A stretch of 64,000 nucleotides of DNA, from assembly GCF_049847105.1 (NCBI RefSeq), contig NZ_JBNCNS010000001.1:496001-560000 (forward strand), in the 5' to 3' direction. Positions 33,896-41,230 of this stretch are shown here, piece by piece (positions within the stretch are counted from its first letter, which is position 1; every line of letters begins with the position of its first letter). A program made the position numbers and the translations under genes. The notes below the pieces were generated by a model. The model searched no databases, was not told where the DNA came from, and saw nothing but the letters and a program-made list of their open reading frames with translations. The DNA is from Gordonia sp049847105. Its GTDB lineage: Bacteria; Actinomycetota; Actinomycetes; Mycobacteriales; Mycobacteriaceae.

Positions 33896-34789
33896 TCAGG
33901 CGGGACCGATGGGCTCGTCGCCCCGCAGTGTGATCCGATGCATCACACGGCGGATGTCGCCGTAGTCGCGGTTCGCGTAATGCAAGGTGTTGCGGTTGTC
34001 CCAGAGGACGACGTCGCCCAGACGCCACCGGTGCCGAACGATGTGCTCGGGCTTCGTCATGTGGGCATAGAGGAGATCCAGGATCCCGCGGCTCTCCGCA
34101 TCGGAGACCCCGTCGATATGCGAGGTGAACCCCGGATTGACGAACAACGACTTGCGGCCGGTCTCCGGGTGGATACGCACCACCGGATGAGTGACCGGCA
34201 CGAGTTCGGTGACTTCCGCTCCGTCCCAGGTATTTCCGCGACCGCCACGACGCTGCTCGAGGTAGTAGCCGAACGCACGGTTGCCGTCGTGCACTGCGGT
34301 CAGCGAATCGGCCAGGCGGCGCACCGGCTCCGACAGCGACTCGTATGCCATCTCTGCGTCGGCCCAATTCGTGTCGCCTCCGTTGCGCGGCAACACGACC
34401 GGCCGAAGAATGGAACCCATCGGAGGACGTGGCATGAACGTGACGTCGGTGTGCCAGACGTCGGCGAAACCGTCGTCGGCGCTGTCGAGCGAGTAGACCT
34501 CACCCGGAACATCACCGCTGTTCCAAACCGGATGCCCGAAGGTGAGATCCCCCAGCCGACGGCCGAACTCGATGTGCTCGGCATCGTCGATCTGCTGGTC
34601 GCGCAGGACGATCACCTTGTAGTCGATCAGAGCGCGACGGAGGGCGACGATCTGGTCGTCGGAGGCGGATGCGATGTTCATGCCGCGGATCTCGGCACCG
34701 AAGGACGGACCGAGCTCATCGATGTCGAACTCGACACCTGCGGAAAGAGTGTCAGTGATGCCGGAGGACGGGGTGATGGAGAGAGTCAT
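33896..34789 (-). CDS. TauD/TfdA-family 2-oxoglutarate dioxygenase (297 aa)
   Basis: Fe(II)/2-oxoglutarate-dependent oxygenase. The iron facial triad is visible as VWHTDVTF (H-x-D, about 117-119) and DNRNTLHYA (distal His, about 270); the 2-oxoglutarate Arg is in MHRITLRG near the end. Family members release sulfite from taurine or alkylsulfonates/sulfates or cleave 2,4-D-type ethers. The ATG at 34789 has AAGGA 7 bases upstream. The TSUP carrier that follows at 35.3 kb, a putative sulfite/sulfonate transporter, loosely supports a sulfur role, but they are not an operon. Confidence 0.87.
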   Translation of the reverse strand: MTLSITPSSGITDTLSAGVEFDIDELGPSFGAEIRGMNIASASDDQIVALRRALIDYKVIVLRDQQIDDAEHIEFGRRLGDLTFGHPVWNSGDVPGEVYSLDSADDGFADVWHTDVTFMPRPPMGSILRPVVLPRNGGDTNWADAEMAYESLSEPVRRLADSLTAVHDGNRAFGYYLEQRRGGRGNTWDGAEVTELVPVTHPVVRIHPETGRKSLFVNPGFTSHIDGVSDAESRGILDLLYAHMTKPEHIVRHRWRLGDVVLWDNRNTLHYANRDYGDIRRVMHRITLRGDEPIGPA

Positions 34790-35072
34790 GGATGGTCCTT
34801 CTCGGATCGCGCTGGTTGGGATGGGCTCCGTCATCTCCCGGAGGCGATCCATGATGCGATCCGTCCGACCAGTTCATCCGGTGGACCCCGGTCGTCGCGA
34901 CCTTCCCCGATCCGGCAGGAGTCACGAGGTGTGCGCGGACGGACCACACGACACCTGCATCGAGTGTCGGCGGGCCGGGCGCGGTGGAAGTCATCTCATC
35001 TTTGTAGTGAACAGACGCAGGTCTGCCCAGGGTTTGTCGCACGCTGAGCGAAAGGGGGCTCAGGCCCTCCCC
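34790..35072. other. Noncoding leader region of the dioxygenase gene
   Basis: About 280 bases without a convincing gene. Frames on both strands are open but have no ribosome-binding site or family pattern. It probably contains the dioxygenase promoter; no riboswitch structure was recognised. Confidence 0.35.
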
Positions 35073-35114
35073 GCCGACAGCAACCTCCTTCTCGCCGACA
35101 GCAACGCGTTCTGC
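35073..35114. repeat. Two 21-bp units, plus orientation
   Basis: Units at 35073 and 35094 begin GCCGACAGCAAC, the same core as in the nitrate reductase linker and the array at 35188. They are outside any supported gene. Confidence 0.7.
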
Positions 35115-35187
35115 ACCGAGGGCACCGGCGGAATGGCCGAAACCCGTGGTCAGGGTCGAGTCGGCGCCACGCTGTCGCCGCCGAGCA

Positions 35188-35313
35188 GGTTGCTGCCGGC
35201 GCAGAATCGGTTGCTGTCGGTGGAATATCGGTTGCTCTCGGCGGGGATGCGGTTGCCGTCGGCGGGGATGCCGTTGCTGTCGGCGAGATTTGGGTTGCTG
35301 TCGGCGGGGGCGG
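35188..35313. repeat. Six tandem 21-bp units, minus orientation
   Basis: Units start at 35188, 35209, 35230, 35251, 35272 and 35293, each opening (G/C)GTTGCTGTCGG-like. A degenerate seventh may precede at 35167. The array ends 5 bases from the TSUP gene stop. Unit length is exactly 21 bp throughout, a multiple of three, although this DNA is apparently noncoding. Confidence 0.8.
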
Positions 35314-35318
35314 CGTGC

Positions 35319-36062
35319 TCAGCGGACGGCGAGCCAGACGGCGAGGGCAAGTCCCCCGACGGCGACTGCGACCCGCAACGGCTCGGCCGGCAGCCGCTTG
35401 ACCACCGGCGGTCCGCACCAGCCACCGATCAGGCAGCCGATGGCCATCGCCAGTGCCGCCCACCAGTCCACCGGCCCGAAGATCATGAACCCGACGGCCG
35501 CGACGGTGTTCGCGATGCCCAGGAACAACGACTTCGACAGCGCCGCACGCCACAACGGCTCGCTGGTGAGCACGAGCATCAGGGCGAGCACCATGATTCC
35601 CGCCCCGGCACCGAAATAGCCTCCATAGACGGAGATGATCACCAGCGAGATCAGCCACACCCATGGCCGGTCCTGGTGGCTGGTCGCCCAGCGCCGGAGA
35701 ATGGGCTGACACAACAGCGCGACCGCTGCGAGGGCCACCAGGAACGGCACGATGGCCTCGAACGCTCCGGGCGGGGTGAGCAAGAGGATCACTGCGCCGA
35801 TCGTGCCGCCGATGAGCGATGCGATGGCCCCGCCGATCAGGCGGCGCCGGTCACCGTCGAGGAGGACCCGGCCGGACTGGGATGTGCTCCCGATGCCGAC
35901 CGCCACCAACGACACCGTGTTCGTGACGTTCGCCGCTATCGGGCTGAGCCCCACCGCGAGCAGGGCCGGGTAGCTGACCACCGATGCCAGGCCGGTGATG
36001 TAACCGATCAGTCCGGCCCCGAACCCGGCGAGGATCAGGAACGCGAACTCGACCGGGCTCAC
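35319..36062 (-). CDS. TSUP (TauE/SafE) family transporter (247 aa)
   Basis: Membrane protein with about eight helices and two related halves. Motifs are GFGAGLIGYITGLASVVSYPALLA near the start and YGGYFGAGAGIMVLALML in the middle. The family exports sulfite, sulfoacetate or related anions. It starts 12 bases after the purH stop on the same strand, so it may be co-transcribed with purN-purH, though a functional link is not obvious. Its stop abuts the 21-bp repeat array. Confidence 0.87.
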   Translation of the reverse strand: MSPVEFAFLILAGFGAGLIGYITGLASVVSYPALLAVGLSPIAANVTNTVSLVAVGIGSTSQSGRVLLDGDRRRLIGGAIASLIGGTIGAVILLLTPPGAFEAIVPFLVALAAVALLCQPILRRWATSHQDRPWVWLISLVIISVYGGYFGAGAGIMVLALMLVLTSEPLWRAALSKSLFLGIANTVAAVGFMIFGPVDWWAALAMAIGCLIGGWCGPPVVKRLPAEPLRVAVAVGGLALAVWLAVR

Positions 36063-36074
36063 AGATGCACGGAC

Positions 36075-37652
36075 TCAGTGTGCGAAATGTCGTGCGCCCG
36101 TGAGGTACAACGTGACACCGGCCTCCGAGGCCGCCTCGATCACCTCGTTGTCGCGGATGGATCCGCCGGGCTGGACCACTGCGCGGACCCCGCCCGCGAT
36201 GAGCACCTGCAATCCGTCGGGGAACGGGAAGAAGGCGTCCGACGCCGCCACGCTGCCGGTTGCCCGGTCGCCGGCGCGCGTGATGGCGAGGTGGGCGGAG
36301 TCGACCCGATTGACCTGACCCATCCCGACGCCGACCGACGCACCGCCGTGGGCCAGCAGGATCGCGTTGGATTTCACCGACCGGCAGGCCCGCCAGGCGA
36401 ATTCGAGATCGGCGAGCGTCGCGGGCTCGGCCGGGGCACCGGCGGCCAGGGTCCAGTTCGACGGGTCATCGCCGTCGGCGTCGAGGACGTCGCGTTGCTG
36501 CATGAGGAGGCCACCCGAGACCGGCTTGGTCTCCAGTCCCGCGCGCTGCGGCGCCGGTGCGGTCAGGACCCGGATGTTCTTCTTGCGGGTCAACACCGAC
36601 AGCGCGCCGTCCGCGAAGCCTGGGGCGATGATGACCTCGGTGAAGATCTCCGCGACCTGTTCGGCCATTGCCACGGTGATCTCGCGATTGGCGGCGATCA
36701 CACCGCCGTATGCGCTCACGGGATCGCACGCGTGGGCCTTGCGATGAGCTTCGGCGATGTCCTCGCCGACCGCGATCCCGCATGGATTGGCATGCTTGAT
36801 GATCGCGACCGCGGGGGCGTCGAAGTCATGTGCGCTACGCCATGCGGCATCGGCATCGGTGTAGTTGTTGTAGCTCATCTCCTTGCCGTGCAACTGCTCC
36901 GCGGATGCGAGTCCGCCACCGGCTTCGCTGAGATAGATAGCCGCAGCCTGATGCGGATTCTCGCCGTAGCGCAACAACGACGACCGGTTCCAGGTCGCGC
37001 CGACCCAATCCGGGAAGATCTCGGAGTCCGCGGACGGTGCCACCACGCTGGACATCCACGATGCGACCGCGACGTCATAATCGGCGGTATGACGGAACGC
37101 CTTGGCCGCCAGCGCCTTACGATCGTCAAGTGTGAAACCGCCGGCCGACAGCGCATCCTGCACCACGGCGTAGTCACCGGGGTTCACCACGACGGCGACC
37201 GTCGGGTGATTCTTGGCCGCACCGCGGACCATCGAGGGTCCGCCGATGTCGATCTGCTCGACGCACTCGTCCGGTCCCGCTCCCGACGCGACGGTCTCGG
37301 TGAACGGATACAGGTTGACGATGACCAGATCGAACGCCGCGATACCGAGATCGGCGAGTTGGTCGACGTGGCTCTGCTTGCGGCTGTCCGCGAGGATCCC
37401 GGCATGCACCATCGGATGCAGCGTCTTGACCCGTCCGTCCAGGCACTCGGGGAACCCGGTCAGTGTCGACACCTCGACCACTGGGACCCCGGCGTCGGCA
37501 ATCGTTTTCGCCGTGGAACCGGTGGACACGATCTCGACGCCGGCACCGTGCAGCGTCGACGCGAGGTCGGGGAGACCGGTCTTGTCGTAGACACTGACCA
37601 GTGCGCGGCGGATCGGGCGGCGGGCGCTGCCGGCGGGGCTCTGTGCGTTCAC
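36075..37652 (-). CDS. purH: Bifunctional AICAR transformylase/IMP cyclohydrolase (525 aa)
   Basis: Last two steps of IMP synthesis. The N-terminal cyclohydrolase is seen as RALVSVYDKTGLPDLASTL and VKTLHPMVHAGIL; the C-terminal AICAR transformylase as LRYGENPHQAA, IIKHANPCGIAVG and DAFFPFPDGL. Length matches the family. The GTG start overlaps the purN stop by 4 bases (GTGA). purN-purH is the conserved actinobacterial order. Confidence 0.97.
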   Translation of the reverse strand: MNAQSPAGSARRPIRRALVSVYDKTGLPDLASTLHGAGVEIVSTGSTAKTIADAGVPVVEVSTLTGFPECLDGRVKTLHPMVHAGILADSRKQSHVDQLADLGIAAFDLVIVNLYPFTETVASGAGPDECVEQIDIGGPSMVRGAAKNHPTVAVVVNPGDYAVVQDALSAGGFTLDDRKALAAKAFRHTADYDVAVASWMSSVVAPSADSEIFPDWVGATWNRSSLLRYGENPHQAAAIYLSEAGGGLASAEQLHGKEMSYNNYTDADAAWRSAHDFDAPAVAIIKHANPCGIAVGEDIAEAHRKAHACDPVSAYGGVIAANREITVAMAEQVAEIFTEVIIAPGFADGALSVLTRKKNIRVLTAPAPQRAGLETKPVSGGLLMQQRDVLDADGDDPSNWTLAAGAPAEPATLADLEFAWRACRSVKSNAILLAHGGASVGVGMGQVNRVDSAHLAITRAGDRATGSVAASDAFFPFPDGLQVLIAGGVRAVVQPGGSIRDNEVIEAASEAGVTLYLTGARHFAH

Positions 37653-38284
37653 GGGATATCGGCCTTTCGTCCGTCGATCACTACACCTTTGGTGACGAGT
37701 GCGGTCACCACGTCGGCGAGCAACACACGCTCGACCGATTTGATTCGTTCATGCAGGGTGTCCGCGGTGTCGGTCGCTCGCACCGGCACGGGCTCCTGCG
37801 CGAGGATCGGCCCGGTGTCCACGCCTGCATCCACCAGATGAACGGTGGCACCTGTCACTTTCACGCCGTGGGCAAGGGCGTCCGCGACCCCGTGTGCGCC
37901 AGGGAAGGACGGCAGCAGCGCCGGGTGGGAGTTCACGATGCGACCGCCGAATCGGGAGAGGAACGCCGGCCCAAGGATTTTCATGAATCCGGCGGTCACC
38001 ACCCACGCGGGGTCGTGGTCGGCGACCAACTCGGTCAAGCGGGCATCCCAAGCGGCACGGTCGGGATGATCGGCGAGTCGGTTATCCACCAGGGGGACGT
38101 CGTGGGCGGCGGCGATGTCCGCAGCTCGGCACTTCCGGTCCACCACGAGGGCCACGATTCGGAACGGCGCACCCTGATCCACCCGCGCCAGCAACGATTC
38201 CAGCAGCGAACCGGTGCCCGATGCCATCACCACGACGGGTACGCGAACCGCAGGCACGGAGGGCTCTGCGGGGACTGCGTTCAC
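37649..38284 (-). CDS. purN: Phosphoribosylglycinamide formyltransferase (211 aa)
   Basis: GAR transformylase, the third step of purine synthesis using 10-formyl-THF. Motifs: VVMASGTGSLLESLL, AGFMKILGPAFLSRFGGRIVNSHPALLPSFPGAHG (catalytic Asn-His in the NSHP stretch) and VHLVDAGVDTGPILAQ. It starts with GTG. It overlaps purH and is first of the purine pair. The short N-terminal extension is Val/Ala/Pro-rich. Confidence 0.96.
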   Translation of the reverse strand: MNAVPAEPSVPAVRVPVVVMASGTGSLLESLLARVDQGAPFRIVALVVDRKCRAADIAAAHDVPLVDNRLADHPDRAAWDARLTELVADHDPAWVVTAGFMKILGPAFLSRFGGRIVNSHPALLPSFPGAHGVADALAHGVKVTGATVHLVDAGVDTGPILAQEPVPVRATDTADTLHERIKSVERVLLADVVTALVTKGVVIDGRKADIP

Positions 38285-38346
38285 ATCTGGGAGCCTAGTG
38301 GGCGGCCTGAATGCCCGGGTCGTCGGGGCGGTACGGTCGTGCGGCG

Positions 38347-39888
38347 TCAGCGCGGGTCGCCGGAGTATTCGACGTCCTCGTCCGAGGTGGCCACGCTCTC
38401 ATGGTCGTCGGCTACGTCGAACTCGTCGGCCGATGCGGCGACGGCCCACTCGTCGTCATCCGTGTGTTCGTCGTCCTTGTGGCTGTGGTCCGGGTCGTCG
38501 TCGGACCAGGCGGCACCGTCGGCCCCGTCGGCCCCGTCATCCGCGTTCTCCCAGCCCTCGTGCTCCCAGCCCTCGTGCTCCCAGTCGTCGTACTCCCAGT
38601 GCTCATCGCCGTCGTCGTCCGCGGTGAGGTAGTCGTCCTCGTAACCGAGGTCATCGCCGTCGAAGTACTCGTCATCGACGTCGAGCATCTCGCGCGCGGC
38701 GCGAGTCGACGGAAGGGTTCCATAAACCAGCGCGACCACCATGCCGCTGACGGCCAGCCAGCCGAGTGTGAAAACGCCCGCGGTGGGCAGGGTGACGCCG
38801 ACGTCGCCGAACTCGCCGAGCGCACCACCCGCCATCGAGCACAGAACCACCATCGTCGATGCGGCAACCGCACTGGCGACCGCCACGGACCGCACATTCG
38901 CCAGCGGATCGATGTCGCGGCATCGCCACGCCACGAGCAGGGCGATCGACGCCGGGATCACGAAGCCGAGGATCCCGAGCATGCCTGCGCCATCCTCGGG
39001 CAGCACGCCGAGTACCGGCAGCGGAGGCACCGGGCCCCCGTGGACGTCGAGCAGATCAACAGTGGCGCCCCCGACATGGACATCGGACCCGACGAGCACC
39101 GCCGCGGCCCCGATGACCGCGTTGGGCAGGTACAGCACCGACAACGCGGTGAGTCCGAGGTAGCCGTCGAAATCACTGCCTCCGCCGATCAGGTCACCGA
39201 CGATCCCCCATCGCATGACCATCCGGATCACGACGAGGGCAGCCGCACAGGTGAGCAGCGCGGTGACGGCGAACCCTCCCAGCCGCACACCGCGCCGAAC
39301 TGCGGGCGTGATCCCGAAGCGCTCATAGCATTCGTGCCGACGCTGCCACACGATCCCGAGCGTGGCCGCTGCGGCGTGGATGCCGGCCGTATAGCCGAAC
39401 GCGGTCAACGCGGCCGGACTCTGCAACGGGAAGACCGACGATCCGTCCATCACGACCGCGAGCGACAGAGCGGTCATCAGCAATGGACCACCCATCGCGG
39501 AGAACACGACCGCTACCAGCTCGGATGCCGGCCGCTCCGGACCGCTCGCCGATGCAGCCATCCGTGCGGTTCCGGCGGCCACCGCAATCGTCGGCAGCAG
39601 CGGGAGCACGCCGACCGTGACGCCACTCATCGTCAGCGGGACCTGATGGACGGCGAGCCAGATCGCACCGACCGCGGTTGCCAGCCCGTCGAGCCCGCTC
39701 CCCGCCGACAGCAACACGGTCAGGACCACCACCGCAGACACCAGCATCGTGACGACCGGAACGGCGAACGCGACGACGACGAGCTCACGTGCGGACCCGT
39801 CGGGCATCGCCCGTTGGGCACGGCTCAGCTGCCGCATCTGACGCAGACGCGACGCGAGGTTGTCAGCTGTTGGCGAGGGCATCGCCAT
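38347..39888 (-). CDS. DUF6350-type polytopic membrane protein, Rv0955-like (513 aa)
   Basis: About ten transmembrane helices over residues 40-420, followed by a very acidic cytoplasmic tail of roughly 100 residues (runs such as DDEYFDGDDLGYEDDY and EHEGWEHEGWENADD). Position before purN and the membrane/acidic-tail layout match Rv0955. The function is unknown; a role in the envelope or division is only conjecture. The start is placed at MAMPSPTADN; an upstream in-frame start at 39906 is possible. No ribosome-binding site is clear. Confidence 0.82.
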   Translation of the reverse strand: MAMPSPTADNLASRLRQMRQLSRAQRAMPDGSARELVVVAFAVPVVTMLVSAVVVLTVLLSAGSGLDGLATAVGAIWLAVHQVPLTMSGVTVGVLPLLPTIAVAAGTARMAASASGPERPASELVAVVFSAMGGPLLMTALSLAVVMDGSSVFPLQSPAALTAFGYTAGIHAAAATLGIVWQRRHECYERFGITPAVRRGVRLGGFAVTALLTCAAALVVIRMVMRWGIVGDLIGGGSDFDGYLGLTALSVLYLPNAVIGAAAVLVGSDVHVGGATVDLLDVHGGPVPPLPVLGVLPEDGAGMLGILGFVIPASIALLVAWRCRDIDPLANVRSVAVASAVAASTMVVLCSMAGGALGEFGDVGVTLPTAGVFTLGWLAVSGMVVALVYGTLPSTRAAREMLDVDDEYFDGDDLGYEDDYLTADDDGDEHWEYDDWEHEGWEHEGWENADDGADGADGAAWSDDDPDHSHKDDEHTDDDEWAVAASADEFDVADDHESVATSDEDVEYSGDPR

Positions 39889-39992
39889 GAGCGTGACACG
39901 ACACAACCGTCACGCCCGGCAGACGCGCCGCGTCAACCCCAGAAAGCGACACGCGTCGCAGGCGTCGCAGGCCGATGTCCTCCGTGACACCG

Positions 39993-40025
39993 CGGCGCCC
40001 CGCCGACATTGTCGACGGGGCGCCG
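39993..40025 (-). terminator. Terminator downstream of the GYGQQ membrane protein
   Basis: 10-bp perfect GC stem (39993-40002 with 40016-40025), extended inward by CGAC/GTCG with one mismatch; 20 bases after the stop. Confidence 0.75.
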
Positions 40026-40045
40026 GATGATGCGGTGCCGGAGGG

Positions 40046-41098
40046 TCAGTGACCGCTCGACTGATCCGGCCTGTTGAGCTTGGTGGTGGCTTCCGAACCG
40101 CTCTCGCCGGCTTGGGCGGACCGCTCGGGGGTATAGCCGGCCGACGCCCCGGCCTCGGATGCGCCGACCGTCGGGCTGTAGCCCGACGGCGAAGACGTCG
40201 GCGACGACGGCACCTGGGTGTACGCGGACGGATCGTATGTGGGCTGCTGCGCGGTGGCCGCTCCGTAGGCGCTGGTCTGTGCATCGCCGTAGGCGGCCGA
40301 CGACGGGGCCTGGGCCGGGACGTGAGTGGTCGGAGAAGCGGCGTCGGCCGACGCCGCGGTCCCACCGGTCCCGCCGACTGCCGGCGCCACCTTGACCAGG
40401 TCCAACACGATCGACAGCCAGACCACGGCAAGCGCGGCCACGATCAGCGACAGCACGAGCTGGGTGTAGTCGATTCCCGAGTTGGCGATGAACTCCGATC
40501 CGCGAGACGCCGTGTGGATCACCGCGAAGATATCCGTGATCGCCGTCCCGACCGCGGCCGCCGCGATCACGGGCACGAAGAACTTCGTCTCGATCTTCGG
40601 ATGCAACGTCAGCACGGCGAGCAGTGCGATGAACGCCATGTACGGCAGGTAGGCACCGAGGTTCCAGAAGCTGACGATCGCGTCGACACCGGCGACCGCG
40701 GCAACCGCGATGGCGAGCAACTGGCCGACGTTGGCCGGCAGCCCCTGGCCCTGCGGTTTCGGTGCCGCCGGGGAACCGTATTGCCCGTAGCCCTGCGGGT
40801 TCTGCTGCTGCCCGTAATTCTGTGGGTACTGCTGCTGGCCGTAATTCTGCGGGTACTGCTGCTGCCCGTAATTCTGCGGGTACTGCTGCTGGCCGTAATT
40901 CTGCGGGTACTGCTGACCGTAGGTCGGCTGCTGGCCGTAGCCCTGCTGGCCCTGTCCCTGCTGGCCCTGTCCCTGCTGGTCGTACCCCGGCTGCCCGTAG
41001 CCCGCACCTTCCTGGTGGCCGGACTGTGAGTAGCCGCCGTACTGCCCGTAACCCTGCTGGCCGTAACCCTGCTGGCCGGATCCCGGTTGGTAGGTCAT
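40046..41098 (-). CDS. Membrane protein with GYGQQ/QYPQNYG repeats, Rv0954-like (350 aa)
   Basis: The N-terminal 115 residues are Gln/Gly/Tyr/Pro-rich with about four to five 9-residue QQYPQNYGQ repeats. The middle has four transmembrane helices (GQLLAIAVAAVAGVDAIVSFW and following, to about 260), a DUF5336-like domain. The tail is Ser/Ala/Thr-rich and ends TKLNRPDQSSGH. It is syntenic with Rv0954, a membrane protein linked to the divisome in mycobacteria by recall. The repeat tail may be intrinsically disordered. It is monocistronic with its own terminator. Confidence 0.82.
   Translation of the reverse strand: MTYQPGSGQQGYGQQGYGQYGGYSQSGHQEGAGYGQPGYDQQGQGQQGQGQQGYGQQPTYGQQYPQNYGQQQYPQNYGQQQYPQNYGQQQYPQNYGQQQNPQGYGQYGSPAAPKPQGQGLPANVGQLLAIAVAAVAGVDAIVSFWNLGAYLPYMAFIALLAVLTLHPKIETKFFVPVIAAAAVGTAITDIFAVIHTASRGSEFIANSGIDYTQLVLSLIVAALAVVWLSIVLDLVKVAPAVGGTGGTAASADAASPTTHVPAQAPSSAAYGDAQTSAYGAATAQQPTYDPSAYTQVPSSPTSSPSGYSPTVGASEAGASAGYTPERSAQAGESGSEATTKLNRPDQSSGH
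40790..40920 (-). repeat. 27-bp tandem repeat in the GYGQQ gene
   Basis: Four to five near-identical 27-bp units encode QQYPQNYGQ. Edges are approximate. Copy number is likely variable. Confidence 0.75.
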
Positions 41099-41230
41099 CG
41101 CATCTCCTGCTCAGTCGTCTCTGCCCCCGCGGTGAGCGCATGTGCCGGGCCCCACGCTAGTACATGTTTTTCGATGCCCCCAGGACCTGGGATTCGCCGC
41201 ACTGCGCGATGTGCCGATGACCTGCACCTT

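Noticed and set aside
34752..35042. 96-codon minus-strand frame upstream of the dioxygenase as a leader gene
   Set aside because: No ribosome-binding site or motif is visible, and it overlaps the dioxygenase start region.
35073..35313. CRISPR array
   Set aside because: The 21-bp units are contiguous with no spacers and degenerate; no cas genes are nearby.
34674..37841. Very long + strand open frame (over 1000 codons) across the TSUP and purH region
   Set aside because: It is antisense to TSUP and purH, which have full family motifs; the translation is Arg/His/Asp-rich with no domain. It reflects GC-driven absence of stops.
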